Source: Hymenolepis diminuta
Lineage: Eukaryota > Platyhelminthes > Cestoda > Cyclophyllidea > Hymenolepididae
DNA length: 64,000 nucleotides
Direction: 5' to 3'
Assembly: GCA_900708905.1 (NCBI GenBank)
Contig: CAADRB010000036.1
Span: 1,032,536-1,096,535, forward strand
How positions within the stretch are numbered: position 1 is the stretch's first letter; each line of letters starts with the position of its first letter. This document shows, one piece after another, positions 43,701-54,300 of the stretch. The notes under the pieces were generated by a model, which was not told the DNA's origin, did not search any database, and saw only the letters and a list, made by a program, of their open reading frames with translations. A program made the translations under genes and the position numbers.

Positions 43701-46700
43701 GCGAGATACTACTGGAACTTCTAGTTTGTTATATTATAACAACTAAGTGTAAAATTCTTTAATTAAATGCCTTTACTCACTTCACAGCTTTAATGAAGCT
43801 GGTGTAATGCACATATGAATCATTACTTTCCATAAATGGAATGAGTAAGTTTTTCAATGGGTGGCACAAATAATGATTAATAGTTTCATTGTAACTTGTC
43901 AGTTAATTCAATAAACAAGAGACACCCTTGAACGATCTTACTAAATCTAAAACTTTAAATGGGAAATGTACTAAATAAAATGAGAATTAGGTGTTTAAAT
44001 AAAGTGAATATTTTGAGGAAGAAACCTAATACAAACAGATATAATTAATCTAAATATACGAAATATAAGACGAATTTCTACTATCTGTAGTTAATAATAA
44101 GTTGCAAATGATTTTCATCTACAACATGCATTAAGTCTTAGAAATTTGTTGATCGGTGACCCGTATAGTCGCAGAGAAAAGCATGGCGGTTTAGCAAAAT
44201 GCAAGGCTTTAGAAAAAAGCGAAATAGTTTCATTATATCCAATGTTAATGCTTAATGTAAACTGAAAGTTACCTCGCATGAAATTACTACGTGAAGGACT
44301 TTGTGAATTTCTTCAATTAGTTATGCTCAGTTTAAAGTCAAGTTAAACACGGCAAGTGTGATGGATATCGGGACGTTTTGCAGTTTCATTCCACAGGCAA
44401 AAATAAACCTAATGTAGAGGAAAATTTCTTGTTCAAATAAGAGCCGATTACAGTTTGACAGATGCAGAAATTTTGTGAGGTATGTTTATTAATAACATCT
44501 TACAAGAGCATAAAGATTTATAAGTGTGAAAGACAGAAAGAAGGACCAGAAGAATAGAAGGCATACAGGTGAGAGGAACCGACCATCTTGTCAGAACGAC
44601 CACTAACCTCTCACCGAAAGATAAATATACTCGGCATACCAATACCGTCTGACAGCTCTCTGCGTGTTGGCTTCCACGGTGGCGAAATTGTTAGCTAAGC
44701 CTACTTCCAGTTCGCCATTAGCAATGTGCTTGTTGGCTTGCACGAACACACTTTACAGTGAATAAATATATAACAAATAAGATTAAATAAGGGGTTTGAT
44801 CGAAGTCTTCGTTACGCATCCAAATCAGGTGCCTTATAATATAGTACAACGAAAAGAAACTCACTGTATAGCGAAGACGGAACATGGGAATCTTCTTGTA
44901 ATTACTGACAAGCAGAGCGTTGTCAAAGTCATTGACGTCCCAGACGCGTAGACTGCCATCCTTGGTGGAAATCGCAATTTCACCGGAACGGCCAGGTGAC
45001 CAAGCCATTGCAAGAACTCGGGAAGACTGCATTGAAAGGTGGCGATTGGGTGTACTAGCCTAAAAAATACGGAATACTTAATCTACCCTAAATGCTAACT
45101 AAGCTTAAACCAAATACCTGCTCAGCAGCTATGAATTCAGATAAAGGTCCAATAACCAACGGTATACTTTCTTTCGTTGTCAAAAACGGAAGTGGTTTGC
45201 GAAACACGATACTACAAGATTACACAAGAATGAAAACAGAAATTCGGTACGATTTCCCGTGAAAATGACTTCAGCCTATGATCAAACAGAACTTGACGGC
45301 TTCAAACATTCCAAGAAAAAGAGGCTTTAGGTTGAAATACCCGAGTCTAAGAGAATTAGTAACTTTTATCGACGCAAATTTTGAACATCCAGTCTTTCTC
45401 CGTAAAACATAAATAGTGATTAGTACTTCCTTGTAGAATTTGTAACTTTGATTCGAGATGTGGCTTACTTACTTCATCAAATGGAAAAATCTTCGCATAA
45501 GACATAAATAGTAATTCCCTTCAGGGAAATAGATATACTGAGCGTTCGCACCTCTACAAATCATTCACATAATTTAGCAGAAAAAATTTGTTTGGAAAGA
45601 AAACGATGCAAGAATTCTTGCGTTTAAAGATTGGATGAATACAAGGATATTGGTAAAACTAGAATGGTAATAGTAGGTATGATATTGATGGCGTCAAACC
45701 CTCCCCTTAACTGATTTAATAAACCTCATTCTCTTTACGGCTTTTACATTGTTAACCACTCTTCCAAGATCCCAATTAAAATCCTAATACATCACAATTC
45801 AGTACAACATTTAATAGGAGCCCACCTCCCAGACTTGGTCACTTACAATAATGATAGAAATGAACGCTAAAAAACAAATATAAAAACATCCGTATTGATA
45901 AATCTTCGTTTATAAAATTGATTAAATGGGTATCGTCTTAACAACAGGACTCAAAGACTTGTGGCTTTCAGCCTATTTTTGGATTACTAATCAGACGAAT
46001 AAAGGACACAAAACAGCGGATTGTATTTTGGGCTCACAATCCCGCTTCCATTCACGCTACACTGACACTTATCCCCATTCTTTTAAAAATCAATTTCTCT
46101 CTTCAATTTCTCTTTTCTCTCTTATTCCTTTAAGGTCACCCAGTAAACCAGTAAACTGCTTTGGAAAAAACGTGTTTTTTCCTATTAGCCCTAGGAAATA
46201 TCATCCTTTTTTTAAGGGGATATCATCTAGCCGAATATGATCAGGCTCTTAAAGTAGTTCTATTGACAGAATTTAGACTTCTTTTTCAATACTAGACCAC
46301 TATCCATAAAAACAAACAATACGCATATCCATTTAAACCCTCAGTTAGAAACCCGCAGGTATAATGGCTCTTCTACATAGTTAACGTTAGATTAGCCATC
46401 TTATTTTAATTAGTAAACTGAATTTTAAAAATCTCGATTAAAATAGGCGCAAAAGTTTTGAAAAAAAATATAAACACGTACGCGAAGATCCCAAAATTGA
46501 ACGGACAATTCCCCTCCCGTTGCAAAACTATATTCCTTGAAGGGATCCCAACGAATAATACTCGTTGGAGCTATCCAAATGAACAATAAAATATAAGAAC
46601 TAAGATACAGCTGAGGAAATGCATAGCAAGGGCATGGTACGTACAGTACATTTCCGCATTCATCACCAATCTGCAAGGGTCTCTCAAATCCCAAACCGTA

Positions 46701-47298
46701 ATGGACCGGAACTGTTCACTAGATGCCGTTGCAAAGAGGTTCGGTTGCATTGGACACCAATCCACAGCATTAATCGCTCGAATATAGCCCTGTAGATGCG
46801 CAGTCATAGCTATTCGACTCTCATTAGCTGACCAGGAGTATATCTCGCATCTATTCCGTCTCTTAACAAATAGGAGGTTAAAAGAAGAACTTACAACTAG
46901 AGCGAATCTGGAAGGATCATGTGGATGGCATTGAATAATTGAAGAGTCCAATGAGTCTGTAACATGACCGTAGGCTTTTTCAAAAGGAGACTGTAAATCT
47001 ATCACCGATATCTCCTTGGCCCTGAAAATTCAAATTAGAATCTTTAAAATACACCTACCCAGCAAGAAAAGCGAATCGGCCCGTACAGTCCACATCTAGT
47101 ACCGAGGCCTAAGATATTATATCGGATAGAAGATAGCCATACCTCTAACCCTGCATGCTGAAACTCTCCAATTAGACGACTTTCCTATAACAATATAACA
47201 CGAAGAGCTTTACAAGGCAGCGCCCAGATCAAAGCAATGAGAACAAAAAATCATTCAGGTTTAAATTGCAATTTTACTTCATTTCCCCATACATACAT
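28762..47298 (-). CDS. WDR59: GATOR2 complex subunit WDR59 (WD40, RWD, zinc/RING-like C-terminus)
   Basis: Twenty-three exons join in phase, 5' to 3' on the minus strand: 47278-47298, 47143-47184, 47059-47108, 46895-47021, 46645-46861, 46482-46570, 44865-45059, 41889-42195, 41641-41816, 41472-41523, 40748-40833, 39328-39729, 38462-38584, 38106-38391, 36224-36552, 34895-35054, 33355-33427, 33096-33177, 32215-32327, 31690-32026, 30655-30736, 29860-30247, 28762-29365. This gives 1446 residues (human 974). WD40 blades fill about 1-400 (SITVWDLRDP, SVQFWDLR, SLRVWDVNDF, NLVSWSQDRYLRVH). The RWD domain spans about 440-610 (FPLTYPAADCPPVFQFI, RGCLEPCIRKV). PFPRTSG, TDLSALIPISKHL and LHLGDVQSLTML match conserved helical parts. 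The Cys/His cluster starts near residue 1365 (RCAVCNVAARG, CPQCLHGGHMEHM). GATOR2 relieves GATOR1 inhibition of mTORC1 at lysosomes. Extra length is Ser/Gln-rich insertion between domains. The boundary between the last two exons is the least certain. Confidence 0.92.
35181..35300 (-). repeat. tRNA-like SINE-type repeat, copy 1
   Basis: Within a WDR59 intron. On the plus strand it begins TTAGCCAGGCCAGTGCGGTTGG and variants (split), has a box-B-like GGATATCGAATCC and ends near TTAACTGTTGCGCTAC, the complement of a box-A-like segment. The same order of blocks recurs in copies near 37351, 49261, 53245 and 56615, all in one orientation. The tRNA origin is inference from box resemblance. Confidence 0.45.
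37351..37460 (-). repeat. tRNA-like SINE-type repeat, copy 2
   Basis: Lies in the WDR59 intron between 36553 and 38105. It shares the opening AATTAGCCAGTGTGGTTGG with copy 1, followed by GCATCGATTTTGTGACC at the box-B-like position. The 3' part is more diverged. Confidence 0.4.
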
Positions 47299-47481
47299 AC
47301 TTGTGTTAAATAAGGAGAAAGAGCGGAGGGTCAAGGCACATAAACTGTACACATACTAATAGAGAGATCTGAGTAAGATAGACAGAGGCATACACACCGT
47401 TACATAGACGTAATACACACGCATTTNNNNNNNNNNNNNNNNNNNNNNNNNNNNNNGGGGAGCAGGAGATTTACAGACACA
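47299..47481 (-). promoter_or_regulatory. RYBP-WDR59 intercistronic region, possible trans-splice acceptor
   Basis: Only 183 bp (30 of them undetermined) separate the RYBP stop from the WDR59 ATG on the same strand. Reading the minus strand, a pyrimidine-rich stretch (CCTCCGCTCTTTCTCC) precedes ACAAG one base before the ATG, which looks like a 3' splice acceptor with no upstream donor. No AATAAA is visible in the known bases. This fits processing of a dicistronic transcript by spliced-leader addition, as known in flatworms. It is an inference. Confidence 0.4.
47427..47456. other. Assembly gap, 30 undetermined bases
   Basis: A run of N between the RYBP 3' end and the WDR59 start. Its true length may differ. 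It lies outside both coding models. Confidence 0.99.
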
Positions 47482-50400
47482 CTAAGACGAGGCTGCTGGC
47501 AATTCTACAGTGTTTTGGGAAGTACTATTGGGCTCGGGTTCGACTCCTTCAACTTGAGCCTCAGGTGACTTCTCTTGTGGGGAAGACGGAGGGGGATTTT
47601 CAAGGACAGCAACCGCCTCATCCTCAGCAGGAGTAGCTGCTGCCATAACTTTTCTTCTCTTATAGGCACGAGGAGATGGCGTATTGTTTTTACTTCCACG
47701 ATAGAGTGAGACACGAGCTACTCTACTCGCATGTAGAGTACATGAAGGAGCACCAGGACTAATGCTTGACGCAGCGCTGCGCAGAGAGCGAACGATTTTG
47801 TTGCCTCCTTGTGACGACTGAAGTCGACGTTTTCGACGTTTGCGTGGACGGGGAACTGAAGCTACAGAAGAGGAAAGAGAATCCAGCGGAGAGGACGCTT
47901 CAACACTGGGAGAGGGTGGGATGTCGTATTCATCGACGCCTTCCTGATTCTTCGTCCCCTCCTCCTGCCCTTCTCTCTTCGGTACGACGGCAGGGAATTC
48001 AGCCAAAGCCGATGAAGAAACATCAATGTATGGAGTTGCTTCATAGGAATTTTCCACTTTTGTTGTACCATTTCCAATAGATGATGAGCCCTCCAATATA
48101 TAAAGAGCAAGTATTATATAACAAAAGAATGGATAAATACAAAAAGGTGTAAAATACAGGCCATAAAATTATCATTGTTTCAGATTATATTATAGTATTT
48201 CCCAATACTTTACTCTTTCATGTAGACTTAACAAGCAATATCGTTAAAGACGTAATTTATCTAAATAGATTGATTATATTTCTGAATTATGAAAATGGCT
48301 CAACAGATAATGTTAAAACTTTAAACTGGGCGAGATCTCATTAGAGGGGAATAACAAGTCAAAATATACTATTTCGAACCCCTTCGTGGAAAAAGGATTC
48401 ATAAAGAACGGTAAAGATTAAGCAACGGTATACGCGTGATTAAAGAACTAGAGAACGAAACCAGTTCATCAGATATTTGTGATGAGATTATTATTTTACG
48501 GTTGGCCAGACAGTCACAAATGAGAAAGAAGACTGGCAAACGTATGAAGTGGCTTCTTAACGTTTGACAAAACTATTTATTCCGTTGACAATAGCGACAG
48601 TAGGACATCAAATTCTGTTTCGATCAATAAAGGTATGGGTTAAAGATTAGAGTAATTATAAAGATGAAAGTAAACTGAAAACAGTTAGCTATATAAGTAG
48701 ATAATTTTGAATAACCTTACGTAAAATCATAAGAGGATAATTCGCATTGAAATCCATCCACAAAAAATAGCAAAGTCCATCACTTGAGAAAATCTTGATC
48801 AAAAGAGCGCTGCAAGAACTTATACAATAATAATTAATAAATTCATCGCAAAAGATGGTATTAACTGATTGAAGTAGAAAGATGATCTGGTCGTGAATGC
48901 GAGTGTTTAAATCAGTCACCAGAAAGTATTTTACCTGGTCAGAATAAATTCCGAAAAGGGATTTCCGGCATGAAAATTTAAATTATTCCCAAATCAAATA
49001 GAAATTTGGTCTTTACGCGTTTGGCCTTAGTTGAGAAATAAGATGCACTTAGGCTAAACTTAAGACAAAGACAACTAAATTTGTAGCATTTGGAAGTAAA
49101 ACCAAATAAAAATAGTGCAGACTTCACTGGTTGAGCGGAAATGTTAAAAAAGAAGAAAAAAGAGAGTTGAGCCATGATTTATAGGGACACAAAATTCACT
49201 TAATTTCCAGAATTTCCGGAATAATTTTAGAAAAGAAATAAATACTTTCCAGCGTTCACATCGACAAGTACTACCCGAGAAACGTGATATATATCCCCTT
49301 TCTTGACCAGTTTTAAGCAGTACCGTTAGTAATTCGTACCAATGGGTTTGTACCGATTAGCATCGAACTCTCAACATTCAAAGTAGTAGTAGGGATACAA
49401 TTGAGACGTAGATGATCATTCTAATTATAGGATAGACTCCAAAAACATTAAATGCGTTATTAGCTACACCACCAACAAGTGTTAGCAAATGCACACGAAG
49501 TAGGGGATCATTTTGAAGATTAATAAAAATCAAGAAATATTTTTTCGGTCAACCATTAATGAGAAACGATATTAAAGGAAAAAGTAAATAAATTTGAAAG
49601 TGGTAAAAAAAGGCATGACTATCCAGCTTCACCCAATTTATTATAATGGAGTTCAATTAGGAAATTGTGAGTACATTGGATAATGATTAACAATTTATTA
49701 ATCGAACTTGTCGTCCGATGAAAAGAGATCGGTTGTAAAGCATAAAAGTATATCCAGGTTTAATAACGGCAAAAAGAAAAGACACGGCATATTGCAATAT
49801 TCTAAAACCCAAGCGGAGAAATTTAAGTGGATAATCACTATTTGAACCAGAATCAAATGAAATTTTTAATTATTTCAATCACAAAATGAGCTAAAAATTT
49901 CGGTTATCAGACATTAATCAACGAAAAGAAAACAGACGGATATGAAAGCTTACAACAACCGATGAAGGATTTGAAATCGCAGGACTATCAGGAAGGGAAG
50001 GAGCCAACTTGCAAATGCCACTCGGGGTCGTAGCGGCAGAGGAATTTTTCGGAAGATATTCAGTAATTACAACGCTGAATCCATTAGCAAACACTTCAAA
50101 TTGTTGAGGACAAGTCCGATCAACGGCGTTTCGAGGGAACCTGGAAAAAATAAGGCTTACAATCTACTTCATGAATGTGATTAACCAAAAATAAAAACAA
50201 AATAACTTGCGTTGGTCGATGAAGGGAGGAATTTCTTACAGAAGATGACGAAGAAGCTCCATTTCCAGAATGCCGCTGATATCTCCTTCGATGAGGTTCA
50301 CCGGATTCTTCCTGGCGTTCTTTGATTATGGCTCGAGCAATAAGGGTCTGCTCTTCGACAATTTGAGGGTTTAATTTGGGTTTACGAGTGGAAGTGCCCT

Positions 50401-50918
50401 TCCGTGTTTGACACATCTCACAACGGAAGGCCTCGGCTGAATTCTTGAAGGTACAAACGGTACAATCCCATGACTCTTCCTCCGGATTCCCCAATAACGA
50501 TGAGGAGATTCGGTGTTTGCGTTTACTAAACAACAAAAATGGGTCACCTTCTATTATATAAAAGTAAACGAGATGAAACGTACCAGCTGAACTTTAAACA
50601 AAGCAACAAACTGATCAAACGTACCTGATACGCACTCTAAAATAAATCAAACCAAATTTACATTTAGAGACCTATCAATATAGACCAGACAAGATGACTT
50701 TTAATTTGATACACCCGTTAACCTCTTACCTTTTTCTAAATAAATCAGTTAAGTTTGCAAAATGAAAGAAAAAAAATCAGCTTAATATTAAATACGGTTG
50801 GGGTAAGGATATAAAAATAATGCTTATTTTGCGATGAATGAAGAGCGTAATGTGAAATAAGTTAACAGTTGACATAGTGACCGAATTACCGACTAGAATC
50901 CGGCTGGTGTGAATCCAT
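47482..50918 (-). CDS. RYBP: RING1/YY1-binding protein (RYBP/YAF2), non-canonical PRC1 subunit
   Basis: Four exons on the minus strand join in phase: 50890-50918, 50211-50525, 49954-50140, 47482-48090, giving 379 residues (human RYBP 228). The RanBP2-type zinc finger is intact, with Cys31, Cys34, Cys45 and Cys48 in [18 protein letters not shown] and [18 protein letters not shown]. The RING1B-binding hairpin follows at about 118-145 ([28 protein letters not shown]), matching the human NVDRSTAQQLAV block. In the family it bridges RING1 E3 ligase and DNA-binding factors or H2A-ubiquitin in nuclear Polycomb repression. Residues 177-379 form a Ser/Pro/Glu-rich tail with basic clusters ([18 protein letters not shown]) that look like nuclear localisation signals and have no counterpart in human. 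The intron 50141-50210 starts with GC. The start ATG at 50918 is chosen because [10 protein letters not shown] joins the zinc-finger exon in phase. RYBP and YAF2 cannot be separated here. Confidence 0.91.
49261..49400 (-). repeat. tRNA-like SINE-type repeat, copy 3
   Basis: Within the large RYBP intron (48091-49953). GTACCGATTAGCATCGAACT corresponds to the GGACCGATGGGTATTAATCT block of copy 4 and GGTACCGATAAATATTGATG of copy 5. Upstream similarity is weak, so the edges are approximate. Confidence 0.35.
50141..50210 (-). other. GC-AG intron in RYBP (70 nt)
   Basis: Exon 2 ends after CATCGACCAAC and the intron opens with GCAAGT, the usual donor context of GC-AG introns; it ends TTTTTTCCAG. No GT donor nearby gives both the right phase and the conserved junction [11 protein letters not shown]. 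The neighbouring GTAAGA donor at the SSS|VRN position leaves the wrong phase for the next exon. Confidence 0.75.
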
Positions 50919-51337
50919 TTTTGAAGATTAAATAACACAATTGTTTTCAAGTTGACGAAGTTCGTAAAAACCGCCAGCAATTAAAGTATAATTGAACACA
51001 AAGTCATTTACCAAATTGCAGGATTATTTTAAAATATTTTATTTTAGTTTAAAATAAAATTGAAATTTTTGCAAGAAATAATGGAATCTGATTATAGTGA
51101 AAGTATTAGTGATGTATAGAATCAGTATAAACATTCTTAAACTCTCCAGATGACCACTTCGTTCCTTTTCAATAATAGCTAAAATATCATAACATAAAAA
51201 GTTTATTATTTTGAATAGGTGTTTAATTCAAAGCTGGATGGCTGTCAATACACATTTCAGTAATTTGTTTATCGTCATAATATGCCCTTTCGGCCTGTTC
51301 AGTGACCTTGCCGTACAAAGCGAGTGGCTCTCACAAC
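50919..51337. promoter_or_regulatory. Candidate bidirectional promoter, RYBP / CLINT1
   Basis: There are 419 bp between the divergent start codons of RYBP (-) and CLINT1 (+). No coding sequence is supported. The centre (about 51020-51070) is extremely AT-rich with a short TAAAATA/TATTTTA symmetry. Shared promoter function is inferred from gene order. Confidence 0.45.
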
Positions 51338-54300
51338 ATGTTCCGCGAATATCTAGAGAAAGGGAAGGTGTGGGTTGATAAAATGTAAGATTGATCAATT
51401 CTTCACTTCTTCTATTAGCGCTTCGGCTGTTATGAATTATACTGAACTTGAGATCAAGGTCCGAGAGGCTACAAATGACGAACCCTGGGGTCCACATGGC
51501 AAAATTTTGAACGATCTCGCAAGAGAAACTCATGATAGTGAAGGCCTTTTAGAAATAATGACAATGCTATTTAATCGCATATTTCCGGAAAATCCTAACA
51601 ATTGGCGGCGTATCTACAAGGTTTTCCTTTACTATTTACAGTTTAATTAAAATTTAATTGCATAAAGATTCTTGTTTTTTTCTTTTATAGGGTCTAACTG
51701 TTCTCGCTCATTTACTCCGCAATGGGTCAGATCGTGTTTATGAGATTGCCCGTGACAACATTTATAATCTCCGTTCGTTGGAAAATTACCAATGTATCGA
51801 TGAACGTGGTCGTGATCATGGCTCTTCTGGTATGATCTATTATTTAAATTTTAAAGCTTTTTAGTCCGTATTAAGGCGCATGAAGTTGTGGAGCTTCTAC
51901 AAGATCCAGAATTCCTGCAATCTGAAAGACAGAAGGCCCTTTCTAGTCAGAAGGTTTACGACGGTATTGGAAATAATGAAGCTTGGAGCGGAAATAACTA
52001 CTCAAGTAATTATAGTGGGTGAGTTATTCTTCCCGAATTTTTTCTTTTTTATAGTGTACTATTTACTCTTATTAAATCTTTTCTTTTTTAATCCCCTTTT
52101 CTCTATCCCATGTGATTGCTAACGCCTCACTTTGTTAATTTTTGTGCTATTTTTGCACTTTTTTTTTATAAATAAACATATTAATGTCTAAAGGTATGAT
52201 GAAGACGATGATGATTCCTATCAGTATCCGACACGCGCTGCACCCAAGTCTGAAATGCCCTGGAATTCAAGGGGCGTTAGTGATTTCTCCTCATCATATC
52301 GAAATCCCACATCCCCTTCTAACCAGTTGGGCAGTTTTGATTCTTGGAAGGAAGCGCATGAACGAACATTTGTTGATGATGTAGCAGATAAACTGTCGGA
52401 GGTGTGTAGAGCGGCGAAAATTGTCACCAATGATCTGCTTGGCAAACCTCGTGTTCCACCGCCTTCTGTGTAAGCACATATATGGCTGTTTGTCATTGAT
52501 CTGCGTTTAGTTTGACCATTTAGTATAGTTGGTGATATTGCGGTGTTGATTTTCGATTTAAGTCGCCCTTCATTACCTTTTCGTTAATACGTATCATTTC
52601 ATTCCTTTCAGTGTCAAATATTAGTTACCCGTTGTCATTGACCTCTATTTATGCGTGATTCAATTACATGATTATTCAGCACTCTCCTTTCCTGATGCCT
52701 TAGATTAATTTCATTTCTGCGTCATTAGCACAACCTTAAATCGGAATCGATTTAATTATTGTTGCAATCTACACCTTTTGTGTTTTATTTCATATAATAC
52801 GAAGTTCCAGTTTGTGCTTATCACCCCGTTATCGTTGTTTCATTTATTTGATTTGGCTTACACCTTGTGATATTGTTTTTTTAAATTCCTGATACCCAGG
52901 ATTGCATAATCTAAACCGAGATTTGCTTTAATTAGTTCTTTTGCCTTGCAAATTATTAAATTTGCTCTTTCTACATCCTTTATTAAAAACTGTTCATATA
53001 AATGGTAAATGCCTGTTAGATAGTGTAAGGTCATACCTTTATTGCGTCTGTTAATGATCTGTTAAGCATACCGTGCAGAAGAGCTCTGCACAGAAAGAGG
53101 TTTGTAATATTTTCACTATATCTTTTTCGCTGCTCTAATGGGAATTTGTTTTGATTGCGACAGGTATTTTCCTCGTAAGCCCATTATGGAATGTACTTAC
53201 GGCACTAAACTGGGGTAGAAAGACGGTATCCTGGTCCTGCTCTTACGAGAAACTCGCATTTTACCCTCACTCCTTTTTTGAAAAAATTAGCTAGTACGGC
53301 TGGTAATCTATGTCGATGGATGTGGACCGATGGGTATTAATCTAGTGACTTTTGACTTTAGACTTCCGCTTTAACCACTGTGTCGTCAGTATGTGCTTAT
53401 CATTTTGCGACACGCTATAATCTAAAGTTCTATTTTTGGCTTCATTTAATATGGCTATAAATTAGTTAATGTCATTGTTCTCAAGTCCTTACATCAGAAC
53501 GCAATTTTAGCACTTATGGATTCTGAAATGATCTTGTCGTTTTGTTTAGTGAATTCGTTAAATAATTTGGGTGATCCCCATTCAATAAGTAAAACGGCTA
53601 CCATCTCTATCTCTATCTACCTGAAGTTTACCAAAGGTATGTGATCTAATAAACTTATCCTTTAAATACTTTGAATAATGCAGATTGCAGCATGAACATG
53701 AATCCCTAATAGCTTTGGTTTATCAGCGTTTTTAAAACTTTCATTTAATGCTGCAATCTAGAATTGCGGTTTCCATAACTTAGGATTTCATCTTTTTTTA
53801 CACATATACTTATTATTTAAGATTTATTTTGTCCTTATATTATAGTCAAATAAGTCCCGGCCAAAACTGAAATGTGACCCTTTGCATTCAGAACTTTCGC
53901 TTTTTAGTTTATCAGTTAGTGTTATGCATTATGTATTAATCATACCAGCCAGGAGATATGTGACGATTCCGGAATATCTTTTGAATGACATTCACTAACA
54001 ACCTTTTTTAAGACAAACAAGTCACTGTGAATATTTAAAGATTTGATATATTGAAATCCGTTGATTTCGATTGGAACCTGTTTGAATCTAAGTTTGAAGA
54101 ATTCTGCGTGGATAACTGAACTGACTACAGGCTTGAGTTCATACATTGATTTTAAAACTTTTGAGGGCATGCATTTGAAATTGCTTCAGTTGGCAACCGA
54201 AATCACAATTGATCTATAGTCAGATTTGTTTTTTTATGATTTTCAAGTATCAGTTTTCCTTCTATTTTAATAGAAAGAAATTGTTCATCTTGTCCGGCAA

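Noticed and set aside
44640..44730. Possible WDR59 exon with IANGELEVGLANNF
   Set aside because: It resembles the human FSNGL segment only loosely. Exon 44865-45059 joins to 41889-42195 in phase and gives RYTPKGSGIVSVPQ, a far better match.
45122..45214. Possible extra WDR59 exon (IVFRKPLPFL ... FIAAEQ)
   Set aside because: Its donor reads into the next exon, but its acceptor needs a two-base phase that no upstream exon supplies. Joining 46482 directly to 45059 is in phase and matches the family.
45926..46240. Plus-strand open frame of 104 codons in a WDR59 intron
   Set aside because: No known domain, biased composition and no splice or homology support.
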